From positions 1 through 64,000 of the forward strand of contig DASSKL010000071.1 of assembly GCA_035690485.1 (NCBI GenBank): a stretch of DNA of 64,000 bases, read 5' to 3'. This document shows, one piece after another, positions 18,959 through 28,111 of the stretch (position 1 is the first letter of the stretch; each line of letters starts with the position of its first letter). The stretch comes from Mycobacteriales bacterium. GTDB lineage: Bacteria > Actinomycetota > Actinomycetes > JAFAQI01 > DASSKL01. The notes under the pieces are model-generated. The model ran no database searches, was not told the origin of the DNA, and saw only the letters and a list, made by a program, of their open reading frames with translations. Both the position numbers and the translations under genes were made by a program.

Positions 18959-19870
18959 CTAGAGCGTCTTCACCGCTTGCGCCAACTCTCGCCAGCCGTC
19001 GCGCGGGGGTGCCGCGAGGTCTTCGCCGAGCACTTGGACGCAGACGTGGTCGGCCCCGAAGTCGAGGTGCTGCTGCACCCGGTCGACCGCCTTCTCGACC
19101 GGCCCGACCGCGACGATCGCGTCGACGAGCCGCTCGCTACCGCCGTCGGCCACGTCGTCGTCGTTGAACCCGAGCCGCTTGAGGTTGTTGACGTAGTTGG
19201 GCGCCCGCAGGTAGACGGCCATGCCCTTGCGGGCCGTCTCGAGGCCCCGCTCACGGTTGCTGTCGATGACGACCATCTGCTCCGGCGCGAGGATCGGGCC
19301 GGGCCCGAGGATCTCCCGTGCCGTCTTCGTGTGCTCGACCGGCACGAAGTAGGGGTGCGCGCCGTCGGCCTTGGTGGCGGCCAGCTGCAGCATCTTGGGC
19401 CCGAGCGCCGCCAGCACGGTCGCGGAGCGCTCCTTCGGCCCGACCCCGCGGAAGATCGCCTGATCCATCTCCTCGAGGTAGCCGACCATCTTCGAGTAGG
19501 GCTTCGAGTAGTCGTGGTGCCGCACCCGGTCCACCAGGTGGTGATGGCTGACGCCGAGCCCGAGGAGGAAGCGGCCGGGGAACGCTTCCTCGAGGCTGCG
19601 CTGGGTGTTGGCCATCGTGACCGCGTCGCGCGCCCAGATGTTCGCGATACCGGTGGCGATGTGGAGGCGCTCGGTGGAGTCGAGCAGCAGCGTCGCGGTG
19701 ACGAACGGATCGCGCCCGACCGTCTCCGGGATCCACAACGTCGGGAAACCGAGCTCCTCGAGCTCACCGGCGACCCGCCGAGCCTCTGCGGAGGGCAGGG
19801 CGTCGAGAACTCCGGTCCAGATACCGACCCGACCCAGGTCGAAGCGCTTCGTCGTCACGATGCCGACCAT
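18959..19870 (-). CDS. LLM-class F420-dependent oxidoreductase
   Basis: A 303-residue luciferase-like TIM-barrel protein of the actinobacterial F420 subgroup. It opens with the GRVGIWTGVLDALPSAEA segment and continues with ELGFPTLWIPE, which I recall from the MSMEG_4141-type family. LLGLGVSHHHLV and PYSKMVGYLEEMD follow. Members transfer hydride between F420H2 and varied substrates; the substrate is unknown. The ATG is used; a GTG four codons later is an alternative. Confidence 0.85.
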   Translation of the reverse strand: MVGIVTTKRFDLGRVGIWTGVLDALPSAEARRVAGELEELGFPTLWIPETVGRDPFVTATLLLDSTERLHIATGIANIWARDAVTMANTQRSLEEAFPGRFLLGLGVSHHHLVDRVRHHDYSKPYSKMVGYLEEMDQAIFRGVGPKERSATVLAALGPKMLQLAATKADGAHPYFVPVEHTKTAREILGPGPILAPEQMVVIDSNRERGLETARKGMAVYLRAPNYVNNLKRLGFNDDDVADGGSERLVDAIVAVGPVEKAVDRVQQHLDFGADHVCVQVLGEDLAAPPRDGWRELAQAVKTL

Positions 19871-19890
19871 ACGTGAGGCGCTGCCCGCGC

Positions 19891-20154
19891 CTACCGGCGT
19901 ACCGGCTGCTTCTCGCGCTCCGACGACGGGTACGGCGCCGCGCCGGGAGTTCCCTCGCGCTTCGCGCGCTGGGTGCGAATCACCTCGGCCGCGACGCGCA
20001 CGAGCAGAGCCGCGACGTAGACGACGGCGTAGAGGAGTGCGAAGACGATGAGCGCCACGGCGAGCCACGACAACCAGACCACGTCGGGTGGTGTACCCGA
20101 ATCCGGGCCGTTACTCCTGGGTGTCGGCTCGCCGGGTTGGCGGGTAGGGAGCAC
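19891..20154 (-). CDS. Small single-pass membrane protein
   Basis: Up to 87 residues: a Pro-rich N-terminus, one long hydrophobic helix (LAVALIVFALLYAVVYVAALLV) and a basic cytoplasmic tail. The far GTG would leave only two bases to the divergent PBP gene and has no ribosome site. A GTG at 20082 giving 63 residues is an equally good start and leaves room for promoters. Function is unknown. It lies next to a cell-wall synthesis gene, which may or may not matter. Confidence 0.5.
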   Translation of the reverse strand: MLPTRQPGEPTPRSNGPDSGTPPDVVWLSWLAVALIVFALLYAVVYVAALLVRVAAEVIRTQRAKREGTPGAAPYPSSEREKQPVRR

Positions 20155-20156
20155 GA

Positions 20157-22151
20157 ATGCCCCGCGTTCCCTGGCCTTCGCCCCTGCTCGTGCTCAAGAT
20201 CGCCGGCGGCATCTTCGGAGCGTTCGCCCTGATCTCCGGGGCGGTGTTCGCGGTCGTCTACCTCACCACGCCCACGCCCGAGCCCAAGGCGTCGGCCACG
20301 GCGCAGGCGACCACGTTCTCCTTCGCCGACGGCAGCTCGCTGGCGACGGTGGGGCAGGTGATGCGCAAGAACGTGCCGCTGCAACACGTGCCACTCGACC
20401 TGCGGCACGCCGTGCTGGCCGCGGAGGACGACAGCTTCTACTCGGCGCCGGCGATCGATCCCTGGCGCACGCTCGAGGCCGGCTTCCGTGACCTCGCCGG
20501 CGGCAGCATCCAGGGCGCCTCGACGCTGACGCAGCAGTACGTGAAGATCGCCTACCTCAACGACGAGCGCAGCATCGGACGCAAGCTGCAGCAGGCGGTC
20601 CTCGCGGTGAAGCTGGCGCAGGCCCAGCCGGCCGACCAGATCTTCCAGGACTACCTCAACGCCGTCTACTTCGGCCGGCACGCCTACGGCGTCGACACTG
20701 CGGCCGAGGCCTACTTCGGTCAGCCGCTGTGGAAGCTCGACACCGCGCAGTCGGCGCTGCTCGCCGGGGTCATCAACGCCCCGAGCTCGCTCGACCCGGC
20801 GCTGAACCCGCAGGCGGCGAAGACGCGATGGCACTACGTCGTCAACCGCCTCGTCGCCGACGGCTACCTGGCGCAGGCCGAGGCCGACCGGCTGCAGTTC
20901 CCGAAGACGGTCCCGCCGCACGCCTCCGCCGCGCAGGCATACAACGGCTCGCGCGGCTACCTCGTGCAGGCGGTCAAGCAGGAGCTGCGGCGACACGGAT
21001 TCAGCGACCGGGAGATCGAGACCGGCGGGTTGAAGGTGACGACCACCATCGACCCCAGGATGCAGCGGGCCGCGGTGGCCGCCGAGGAGCAGGTGCTGCG
21101 CGCCGGTCCGCCGACCGACCCCCTGTCCGGGCTCGTCGCGGAGGTGCCCGGCGACGGCGCGATCCGTGCGCTCTACGGCGGCCGCGACTACGGCGGCAAG
21201 TACCCCGCGTCGCAGGTCAACACGGCGCTGGACGCACGCCGTCAGGCCGGGTCGTCCTTCAAGCCCTACGTCCTCGCGACCGCGCTCGAGCACGGCATCC
21301 CGCTCAGCCAGCCCTTCGACGGGTCAAGCCCGAAGACGGTGCCCGGCTACCCGCACCCGGTCCTCAACTTCAACAACGAGCAGTGCACGCCCTGCACGCT
21401 GCTCGACGCGACCGCTCAGTCGGTCAACACCGTCTACGTGCCGCTCGCCGCGCAGGTCGGTCCCAACCAGGTGGCCGCCCTCGCGCACGGCGCGGGCATC
21501 CCGGCGTCGGTGCCGTTGCACGGTACGCACGGCTATGCCGATGCGGGTATCGCGCTCGGCATCTACGGCGTACACGTTGTCGACCAGGCGACGGCCTACG
21601 GCACGTTCGCCGACGGCGGCGTCGCGGTCGAGCCCTACCTCGTGTCGAAGGTCGTGCGGCCGGGGCACGGCGTCGTCTACCAGCACAAGGCGGTGCGGCA
21701 CCGGGCGATGCCGCCGAGCATCGCCGCGGGCGTGACCTACGCGCTGCAGGACGTCATCGCCAACGGCACCGGCAAGGGCGCGACCCTGCCGGGCCGACCG
21801 GCGGCCGGCAAGACCGGCACGGCCGAGAACGCCGCCGACGCCTGGTTCGTCGGCTACACCCCGCAGCTCGTCACTGCGGTCTGGATGGGCTACCCGAGCC
21901 CGTCACACACCCTGCACGACGTCGAAGGAGTCGCGACGGTGACCGGCGGCACCCTCCCCGCCACGCTGTGGCAGCATTTCATGACCGCGGCACTGGCCGG
22001 GGTCCCGGCGGCGCCCTTCCCCGCCTACAGCGTCGCGCCCGCGCCCGCCCCGGCGGCGCCGGCCGCCCAGCCGCCGCCTCAGCCGCAGCCGGCCGTCCCG
22101 CCGCAGAACCTGCCGTTCGGGCACGGCGGCAAGCATCATCGCCACGGCTAA
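20157..22151 (+). CDS. Class A penicillin-binding protein
   Basis: A 664-residue bifunctional peptidoglycan synthase. After one membrane anchor (about 12-36) comes a GT51 glycosyltransferase domain with the catalytic Glu of AAEDDSFY and GASTLTQQYVK. The transpeptidase domain has all three active-site motifs: SSFK, SVN and KTGT. The last 45 residues are a Pro/Ala/Gln-rich tail ending in a His cluster (GKHHRHG), a disordered wall-facing end. A good AGGGAG site precedes the ATG. It polymerises lipid II and cross-links peptide stems outside the membrane. The length is on the short side for actinobacterial PonA proteins. Confidence 0.9.
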   Translation: MPRVPWPSPLLVLKIAGGIFGAFALISGAVFAVVYLTTPTPEPKASATAQATTFSFADGSSLATVGQVMRKNVPLQHVPLDLRHAVLAAEDDSFYSAPAIDPWRTLEAGFRDLAGGSIQGASTLTQQYVKIAYLNDERSIGRKLQQAVLAVKLAQAQPADQIFQDYLNAVYFGRHAYGVDTAAEAYFGQPLWKLDTAQSALLAGVINAPSSLDPALNPQAAKTRWHYVVNRLVADGYLAQAEADRLQFPKTVPPHASAAQAYNGSRGYLVQAVKQELRRHGFSDREIETGGLKVTTTIDPRMQRAAVAAEEQVLRAGPPTDPLSGLVAEVPGDGAIRALYGGRDYGGKYPASQVNTALDARRQAGSSFKPYVLATALEHGIPLSQPFDGSSPKTVPGYPHPVLNFNNEQCTPCTLLDATAQSVNTVYVPLAAQVGPNQVAALAHGAGIPASVPLHGTHGYADAGIALGIYGVHVVDQATAYGTFADGGVAVEPYLVSKVVRPGHGVVYQHKAVRHRAMPPSIAAGVTYALQDVIANGTGKGATLPGRPAAGKTGTAENAADAWFVGYTPQLVTAVWMGYPSPSHTLHDVEGVATVTGGTLPATLWQHFMTAALAGVPAAPFPAYSVAPAPAPAAPAAQPPPQPQPAVPPQNLPFGHGGKHHRHG

Positions 22152-22202
22152 CCGGCCGGCCGCCGGCTCGCCGGGCGGCGCGGTGCCGAGGACAGTGAGG
22201 GC

Positions 22203-23147
22203 ATGAGCGGACCCGTCAGCACCGTCGACGCAGCAGCCGTCCCCGAGCACGGGGAGCCGACCGCGCCCGAGGTCGAGATCAGCGAGAGCCACTTGGCGAC
22301 CGTCGGCCGCTTCCGGGTGCGACGCGCGCTGCCGCGTCGCACCCGCCGCACGGTGGGAGCGTGGTGCTTCGCCGACCACATGGGCCCCGCGAGCGTGACG
22401 GAGAACGCGAGCCTCGACGTCGGCCCGCACCCGCACATCGGGCTGCAGACCGTCACCTGGCTGCTCGACGGCCAGGTGCTGCATCGCGACAGCCTGGGCA
22501 GCGAGCAGATCATCAGCCCCGGGCAGCTGAACCTCATGACCGCCGGGGGCGGGGTGAGCCACAGCGAGGAGGCGACCGGGCACTACCGCGGCGAGCTCGA
22601 GGGCATCCAGCTCTGGATCGCGCAGCCCGACGCGACCCGCACGGCGGGCGCACGGTTCGAGCACCACACCGACCTGCCCGCTGTCGACCTGCACCGCGGC
22701 GCGGCCACCGTGCTGGTCGGCGAGCTGATGGGTGCCGGCAGCAGCGCGCGCCACGACTCGCCGCTCGTCGGCGCCGACCTGCACCTGGGCGGCGGGCGGG
22801 TCCTCGTCGAGCTGCGACCGCAGTGGGAGTACGCCGTCGTGGTGCTGCGCGGCCGGCTGGTCGTGGACGGCGCGCCGCTCGGGCCGGGCCATCTCGGCTA
22901 CCTCGGCCGCGGCCGGGACGAGCTCGCCCTCGACGCCGACGTCGAGACCCGGGCGATGCTGCTCGGGGGTGAGCCCTTCGAGGAGCGGATCGTCATGTGG
23001 TGGAACTTCGTCGCCCGCAGCCGCGAGGAGCTGGCCGCCGCCTACGCCTCGTGGGACCTCGGTGACGACCGCTTCGGCACGATCGACTCGCCCCTGGCGC
23101 GCATCCCGGCCCCGACGCCCTACTGGCTGACGATGCGTGAGCCGTGA
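22203..23147 (+). CDS. Pirin family bicupin
   Basis: A 314-residue bicupin. The pirin metal ligands are present in the N-terminal cupin: HPHIGL (two His), then SHSEE (His and Glu). Pirins bind iron; some are quercetin dioxygenases and others are redox-dependent regulators. Function here is open. It lies after the PBP gene and 22 bases before the pterin dehydratase gene, which could share its transcript. Confidence 0.85.
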   Translation: MSGPVSTVDAAAVPEHGEPTAPEVEISESHLATVGRFRVRRALPRRTRRTVGAWCFADHMGPASVTENASLDVGPHPHIGLQTVTWLLDGQVLHRDSLGSEQIISPGQLNLMTAGGGVSHSEEATGHYRGELEGIQLWIAQPDATRTAGARFEHHTDLPAVDLHRGAATVLVGELMGAGSSARHDSPLVGADLHLGGGRVLVELRPQWEYAVVVLRGRLVVDGAPLGPGHLGYLGRGRDELALDADVETRAMLLGGEPFEERIVMWWNFVARSREELAAAYASWDLGDDRFGTIDSPLARIPAPTPYWLTMREP

Positions 23148-23169
23148 GCGCCGGTGGCAGGCTGAGGGC

Positions 23170-23460
23170 ATGGCGCGACCCGAGCTTCTGAACGAGTCCG
23201 AGGTGCAGCGACGGCTCGCCGAGCTTCCCGGCTGGTCGGGGGACTCGCAGCGGATCAGACGCAGCGTGGCGCTGCCGGCCGAGCGGTTGAGTGCGCTGCT
23301 CGGGGAGGTCGACCGGGTGCAGGCAGAGCTCGACCATCACGCGCAGATCGAGCAGCAGGACGGCGGCGTGACGTTCGTGGTCTGGACCCATTCGGCCGGC
23401 GGCGTCACCGGCCTCGACTTCGAGCTGGCGCTGCGCATCAACGCCGTCATCGGCGGTTGA
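23170..23460 (+). CDS. Pterin-4a-carbinolamine dehydratase (PhhB/DCoH)
   Basis: A 96-residue protein that recycles the 4a-hydroxy-pterin left by aromatic amino acid hydroxylases. The family motif is clear: the DHHAQIE His pair, then VWTHSAGGVTGLDFELA. The ATG at 23170 follows a GAGGG site; an upstream in-frame ATG would overlap the pirin gene. No aromatic hydroxylase is in the window. A link to the pterin-type cluster at 0.8-10.8 kb is possible but not shown. Confidence 0.85.
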   Translation: MARPELLNESEVQRRLAELPGWSGDSQRIRRSVALPAERLSALLGEVDRVQAELDHHAQIEQQDGGVTFVVWTHSAGGVTGLDFELALRINAVIGG

Positions 23461-23476
23461 GCGGGCCGCCTGGGAG

Positions 23477-24196
23477 CTAGTGGACCTCGAGGCCGGCCTG
23501 GTCGGCCTCGACCCAGAAGCCGACCTCGTCGAGGTGGCGGAGCAGCCGTTCCCTGCCGGCCATGATGTGGGCCGCGGTCGCGTCTCGCGCGCCGTCGGCG
23601 TCCCCCGCGCGAAGCGCCGACAGGATCGCCTTGTGGTCGCGCGTGACCGCGCGCCGCCACTGCGGGTCGGCGCTGTAGAAGTTCTGCGGCAGGTACTGCG
23701 AGGCGCTGCGCAGCAGGTAGGCGAGCTTGCGCGACCCGGCTGCGGTGTTGAGCGTGCGATGGAAGAGGTACTCCAGCGTCTGGATCTGCCGCGGCGTGCC
23801 CTCGGCGACGGCCACGGTGAGCCGCCCGTTGATGTCGTCGAGCTTGGCGATGCGCTCGTCGTCGACGCCCGCGGTGGCTCGCGCGGCGAGCTCGCCGGCG
23901 AGGCGAGCCTGGACCTCGAAGAGGTCCTCGACGTCGAGACGGCTCAGCGGCGAGACGACGAAGCCGCGCCGCGGCAGCAGCCGCACGATGTCCTCGCCGC
24001 GGAGCAGGAGCAGTGCCTCGCGCACGGGGGTGACGCTCGTGCCCAGCCGTTGCGCGACCGCTTCGAGCCGGATGAACTCACCGGGGCGAAGCTTGCCGGA
24101 CATCACCTCGTCGCGCAGCTGCGCCGCGATCTCTGCCGAGAGCTGTCGCCGGTTGCCGACCTCTGCCGCGCTGCCCTCCCATGCGGAAGTCACCAC
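23477..24196 (-). CDS. GntR family regulator (FadR-type, FCD domain)
   Basis: A 239-residue repressor with an N-terminal winged helix (LRDEVMSGKLRPGEFIRLEAVAQ, then SVTPVREALLLL) and a C-terminal all-helical FCD ligand domain that usually binds an organic acid and a metal (RDHKAILSALRAGD). The GTG is chosen for the GTGAGG stretch before it; other GTGs lie three bases inside and twelve outside. A further open frame upstream is not real coding. It diverges from the hemerythrin gene. Its target is unknown. Confidence 0.8.
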   Translation of the reverse strand: MVTSAWEGSAAEVGNRRQLSAEIAAQLRDEVMSGKLRPGEFIRLEAVAQRLGTSVTPVREALLLLRGEDIVRLLPRRGFVVSPLSRLDVEDLFEVQARLAGELAARATAGVDDERIAKLDDINGRLTVAVAEGTPRQIQTLEYLFHRTLNTAAGSRKLAYLLRSASQYLPQNFYSADPQWRRAVTRDHKAILSALRAGDADGARDATAAHIMAGRERLLRHLDEVGFWVEADQAGLEVH

Positions 24197-24371
24197 GACA
24201 GGCCTCACTTCCGACGCGACGAGCCAGGACCTCGCGGAACGCCTAACGGTACCGCGGGCGAATCGTCGCGATCCGGCGACGGAGCGCCCCGCAGATGGAC
24301 GTGGCAGCGGCAGATTCGTGGCCGAGCGGGGCGGGAATCTCGACGGCACGTCGTACAGACAGGAGATCCCC
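24197..24371. promoter_or_regulatory. Divergent gap between GntR regulator and hemerythrin genes
   Basis: The largest gene-free stretch in the window (175 bases). It must hold promoters for both genes, and an AGGAG ribosome site ends it on the plus side. I see no clear palindrome or promoter boxes. Confidence 0.35.
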
Positions 24372-24944
24372 ATGGCAGCCACAGACGCCATCACCTTGCT
24401 CACGAAGGACCACCGGGAGGCGGAGACGCTGTTCGGCAAGATCGAGGCCTGCACCGGCAACGACGACAAGACGCTGTCCCGCAAGCGGGACCTCGCCGAA
24501 GAGGTCGTCACCGAGCTGATCCGCCACTCGATCGCCGAGGAGGAGTACCTCTACCCGGCGGTCCGTGACGCGTTGCCCGACGGCGACCAGATCGCCGACC
24601 GCGAGATCTCGGAGCACTCCGAGGCCGAGAAGACGATGAAGAAGCTCGAGGGGCTCAGCCCCGACAACATCGAGTTCGACGCGGCGTTCCGCACGCTCGT
24701 GACGCAGATCAAGGCGCACGTCTCCGAGGAGGAGGGCGAGCTCTTCCCGCGGCTGCAGCAGGCGTGCACCCCCGAGCAGCTGCGCGAGCTCGGTGGCAAG
24801 CTGGAGACCGCGAAGAAGATCGCTCCGACCCGGCCGCACCCGTCGTCGCCGAAGACGCCGCCTGGGAACAAGATGGTCGGCCCGCTGGTGGGTCTCGTCG
24901 ACCGGCTGCGCGACGCTCTGACCGGGCGCGGCGCCAAGCGGTGA
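24372..24944 (+). CDS. Hemerythrin HHE-domain protein
   Basis: A 190-residue helical di-iron protein. The metal-binding His/Glu set is visible: KDHREAE, RHSIAEEEYLYP, EHSEAEK and KAHVSEEEGELFP. A Lys/Pro-rich tail follows. Such proteins bind oxygen or nitric oxide or buffer iron under stress. The CAGGAGATCCCC site sets the ATG; the open frame further upstream is not coding. It is a single gene. Confidence 0.9.
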   Translation: MAATDAITLLTKDHREAETLFGKIEACTGNDDKTLSRKRDLAEEVVTELIRHSIAEEEYLYPAVRDALPDGDQIADREISEHSEAEKTMKKLEGLSPDNIEFDAAFRTLVTQIKAHVSEEEGELFPRLQQACTPEQLRELGGKLETAKKIAPTRPHPSSPKTPPGNKMVGPLVGLVDRLRDALTGRGAKR

Positions 24945-24995
24945 GCCGGACCGCGCCGACTTGCTCTACTCGCGGGTAACCGATGGCATCGGTGT

Positions 24996-26495
24996 GTGAC
25001 GGAACAGAAGCCTGATGACGCCCGCGGCATCCAGTTCCCGCAGGTAGGCGGGCGGCGCAGCACCACGCAGACGGCGCGGCAGGTGTTCGCCGCCGCCGTG
25101 CGCGACGTGGACGCGCGCACGGCGGCGGCGATCGAAGGCGAGACCGCCTGGCGCAAGCGCTACCCGCGGCACCTGCGCGCCGTCCTCGAGGCGGAGGCGG
25201 GGACGACCGACGCAGCGGTGCGCATCGCCCGCACCGGGCTCGACCGGCTGCGCGCAGAGCTGGTGTTCGCCGATGCGCAGGAGGAGCGACCGCTCGCCGC
25301 CGGCCTGCCGTCCCGACGGGGCGCGGCTCTCGGCACGACCAGCGTCAAGGGCGAGGGCGTGCGCCAGCGGGAGCTCGTCGTCCCCTACCGCGGACGGCAG
25401 CTTCGCGGCGACGAGTTGCACCGGCAGCTGGACGACTGGGTGGGGCGCGACATCGCCGAGCCGTCGTTCGCCGAGGTGATCCGGCGGGTGATGGCCAACC
25501 CGGACTGGCTCGCCGTGCCCGACCGGCAGGTGGTCCTGCTCGGCGCCGGTGCGGAGATGGGGCCGTTGCAGCCGCTGACCGCGTGGGGCGCCAGTGTGCT
25601 CGCCGTCGACGTCGCCCGGCCGACGATCTGGAAGCGGATCGCCGCGACCGCCCGGGCCGGCAGCGGCGTGGTGCACGCCCCCGTCCACGACAACGCCGAC
25701 CTCGAGCAGGCCGGCGCCGACCTGCTGACCGAGACCCCGGAGATCCTCGACTGGATCGGCGGCGTCGACGGGCCGATCGTCGTCGGCAACTATGCGTACG
25801 CCGACGGCTCGTCCTTCGTGCGGGTCGCGATGGCTGCCGACAGCATCACCGCCGAACTGCTCGCGCAGCGCGGCGACGTGGCCGTCGCCTACCTCGCGAC
25901 GCCTACCGACGTCTTCGTCGTACCTCCCGAAGCCGCGGCTGCCGCGCAGGAGCGCTTCGCGCACCAGGGCTGGCGGGGCGGCGTCTACCGACCTCTGCGG
26001 CTGATGACCGGGGGCCGGCTGTTCGCTCCTCACTACGCCGGCACGGTGACCACGCAGGCCGGACCGGTTGGCATCGCCGATGCACTGGTCACGCAGCAGG
26101 GGCCGAACTATGCCCTGGCCAAGCGTCTGCAGCGTTGGCGGGCGGTCGTCGCCCGGCACGACGGCGTACTGACCTCTGCGCACGTCGCGCCGTCCACCCG
26201 CACGCGGTCGGTGATGAAGAACCGCATCCTCGCCGCCGCATACCGGGGCGCACCCCTGTTCGGCGTCGAGATCTTCGACCCCGCCACGTCGAACACGCTG
26301 ATGGCCGCGGTCCTCGTGCACGACCTGCACGAGCCGTCCGCGGCGGCCAACCCGGCCACGCCGCTCGCGCACCCGCACCAGCTGTTCATGGAGGCCGCCA
26401 ACCACGGCGGCCTGTGGCGGGAGCAGTTCCACCCGCGCACCGCGCTGCCGGTCGCTGCCGTGCTGGGGCTGGCGGGTCTCGGCCCGCGGTCGTGA
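24996..26495 (+). CDS. Conserved-looking protein of unknown function with Rossmann-like motif
   Basis: A 499-residue soluble protein I cannot place in a family. There is a charged helical N-terminus (about 20-110), then a nucleotide-binding-like turn (VVLLGAGAEMGPL near residue 180) followed by an alpha/beta pattern (ASVLAVDVARP). Later segments rich in small residues are VVGNYAYADGSSF and FMEAANHGGLWREQFHP. It has no signal peptide or membrane span. The stop overlaps the GTG of a methyltransferase gene (GTGA), so the two act together. A dehydrogenase- or SAM-type fold is a guess. Confidence 0.7.
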   Translation: MTEQKPDDARGIQFPQVGGRRSTTQTARQVFAAAVRDVDARTAAAIEGETAWRKRYPRHLRAVLEAEAGTTDAAVRIARTGLDRLRAELVFADAQEERPLAAGLPSRRGAALGTTSVKGEGVRQRELVVPYRGRQLRGDELHRQLDDWVGRDIAEPSFAEVIRRVMANPDWLAVPDRQVVLLGAGAEMGPLQPLTAWGASVLAVDVARPTIWKRIAATARAGSGVVHAPVHDNADLEQAGADLLTETPEILDWIGGVDGPIVVGNYAYADGSSFVRVAMAADSITAELLAQRGDVAVAYLATPTDVFVVPPEAAAAAQERFAHQGWRGGVYRPLRLMTGGRLFAPHYAGTVTTQAGPVGIADALVTQQGPNYALAKRLQRWRAVVARHDGVLTSAHVAPSTRTRSVMKNRILAAAYRGAPLFGVEIFDPATSNTLMAAVLVHDLHEPSAAANPATPLAHPHQLFMEAANHGGLWREQFHPRTALPVAAVLGLAGLGPRS

Positions 26496-27259
26496 GCCTC
26501 GGGTCGTTCGATCGCGCCGCCGGCTACTACGACGCCACCCGCGGCCTATCGCCCGACGTCCAACGTCAGGTCGCCGACGTCCTGACCGATGCACTGCGCG
26601 GTGCAGGCCCGTCCCTCGAGATCGGGGTCGGCACCGGGCGGATCGCGCTGCCGCTGCACGCGCGCGGGGTGCGGCTGGTCGGCACGGACGTCGCGGCCGC
26701 GATGGTGGCGCGACTCGTCGCCAACGCGGGTGGGCGCCAGCCCTTTCCCCTGGTGCTGTCCGACGCCGCGGCGCTGCCGTTCCGTGACGCGGCGTTCGAC
26801 GGGGCGCTGGCCTGCCACGTGCTGCACCTCATCCCCGAGTGGACGACCGTGGTGGACGAGGTGTGGCGGGTCCTGCGGCCGGGTGCGCCGTTTCTCGTCG
26901 ACTTCGGCGGCGGCACGCCCGCGCCGTGGAGCAAGGACATCGCGCGCATCTTCCGGGGCCACGGGATCGAGCACCGGCGGCCAGGAGTCTCGTCGGTCGA
27001 TCCGGTGGCGGAGCGGCTCGGGGTCGCGCCGCTGCCGCTGCCAGAGATCCGCGTGCCCGTCGAGCGCACCCTGGGCGGGGACCTGGCCGACTGGGAGGCG
27101 CAGATCCACTCGTGGACCTGGCCCTACTCGGCGGCTCAGATCCGGGCCGCCTGCGACGACGTGCGGGAGTGGGCCCGCGACAGTGGCCGCGCGCTCGGCG
27201 AGCCCGCGTGCCTCGAGCAGGTCATCAGGTGGTGGTCCTTCATCCGGCCTGCTGCTTGA
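26492..27259 (+). CDS. Class I SAM-dependent methyltransferase
   Basis: A 255-residue methyltransferase of the Methyltransf_11 type. Motif I is SLEIGVGTGRIALPL near residues 41-55, the acidic motif is VGTDVA, and motif IV/V are ACHVLHLI and EVWRVLRPGAPFLVDF. It is coupled by GTGA to the unknown 499-residue protein, which may supply or modify its substrate. The substrate is unknown. Confidence 0.85.
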   Translation: MSLGSFDRAAGYYDATRGLSPDVQRQVADVLTDALRGAGPSLEIGVGTGRIALPLHARGVRLVGTDVAAAMVARLVANAGGRQPFPLVLSDAAALPFRDAAFDGALACHVLHLIPEWTTVVDEVWRVLRPGAPFLVDFGGGTPAPWSKDIARIFRGHGIEHRRPGVSSVDPVAERLGVAPLPLPEIRVPVERTLGGDLADWEAQIHSWTWPYSAAQIRAACDDVREWARDSGRALGEPACLEQVIRWWSFIRPAA

Positions 27260-27291
27260 TGGCGCGACGCGTCGCCTGACACGCTCGCCGC

Positions 27292-28092
27292 ATGAGCGAT
27301 CTCGATGTACGGCGTCTTTCCACGCTCGCGGCACAGCTGCGGGACGCCCATCACGCGGGCGGCCCGCTGGTGCTGCCCAACGCCTGGGACGCCGCGAGTG
27401 CCCGGTCGGTCGCGGCTGCGGGCTTTCCGGTGGCGACGACCAGCGGCGGGGTGGCGGCAGCCCTGGGTTATCCCGACGGCGAGCGCATCCCGGCCGACGA
27501 GATGTTCGCGGCAGCTGCCCGCATCGCCGCCGCCGTCGACGTCCCGGTCACTGCCGACATCGAGTCCGGCTACGGGTTGTCCCCCGACGAGCTGGTCACA
27601 CGGCTGCTCGCCGCAGGCGTCGTGGGCTGCAACCTCGAGGACACCGACCACCGGGAGCGCGGCGCGTTGGTCCCGGTTGATGTGCAGGCGCAGCGCCTGG
27701 CCGACGTGAAGGAGGCTGCGCAGCAGCAGGGTGTCGACATCGTGGTCAACGCGCGGGTCGACGTGTTCGTGCAGCAGGTCGGCAGTGCCGGCGAACGCGT
27801 GGCGCTGTCGCTGCAGCGCGCAGCGGAGTACGTCGCGGCCGGCGCCGACTGCGTCTACCCGATCCTGGCCAATGCTGAGCAGCTCGCGGAATTCGCCGCG
27901 TCTCACCCGGGGCCGGTCAACGGCATGGTGCGGCCCACGGACCCGACGCTGGCGGAACTGCTACGCCTGGGCATCGCGCGCATCAGCTTCGGCTCCGGCC
28001 TGCACCGCAGCACCGATCAGGATCTGCAGCGGCGCCTGGCCGCCATCGCGCAGGGCAGCGACGACTGGTCCGCAGCCCCAGACCGGGCCTGA
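27292..28092 (+). CDS. Isocitrate lyase / PEP mutase superfamily protein
   Basis: A 266-residue TIM barrel of the PEP-mutase type (LPNAWDAASARSVAAAGFP, TADIESGYG, CNLEDTD). The KRCGH catalytic loop of true isocitrate and methylisocitrate lyases is missing, in contrast with the second family member in this window. A phosphonate- or 2-oxo-acid-related carbon-phosphorus or carbon-carbon bond reaction is possible. It starts 19 bases before the next gene and may form an operon with it. Confidence 0.8.
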   Translation: MSDLDVRRLSTLAAQLRDAHHAGGPLVLPNAWDAASARSVAAAGFPVATTSGGVAAALGYPDGERIPADEMFAAAARIAAAVDVPVTADIESGYGLSPDELVTRLLAAGVVGCNLEDTDHRERGALVPVDVQAQRLADVKEAAQQQGVDIVVNARVDVFVQQVGSAGERVALSLQRAAEYVAAGADCVYPILANAEQLAEFAASHPGPVNGMVRPTDPTLAELLRLGIARISFGSGLHRSTDQDLQRRLAAIAQGSDDWSAAPDRA

Positions 28093-28111
28093 TTCTCGGT
28101 AGCGTTGCGCG

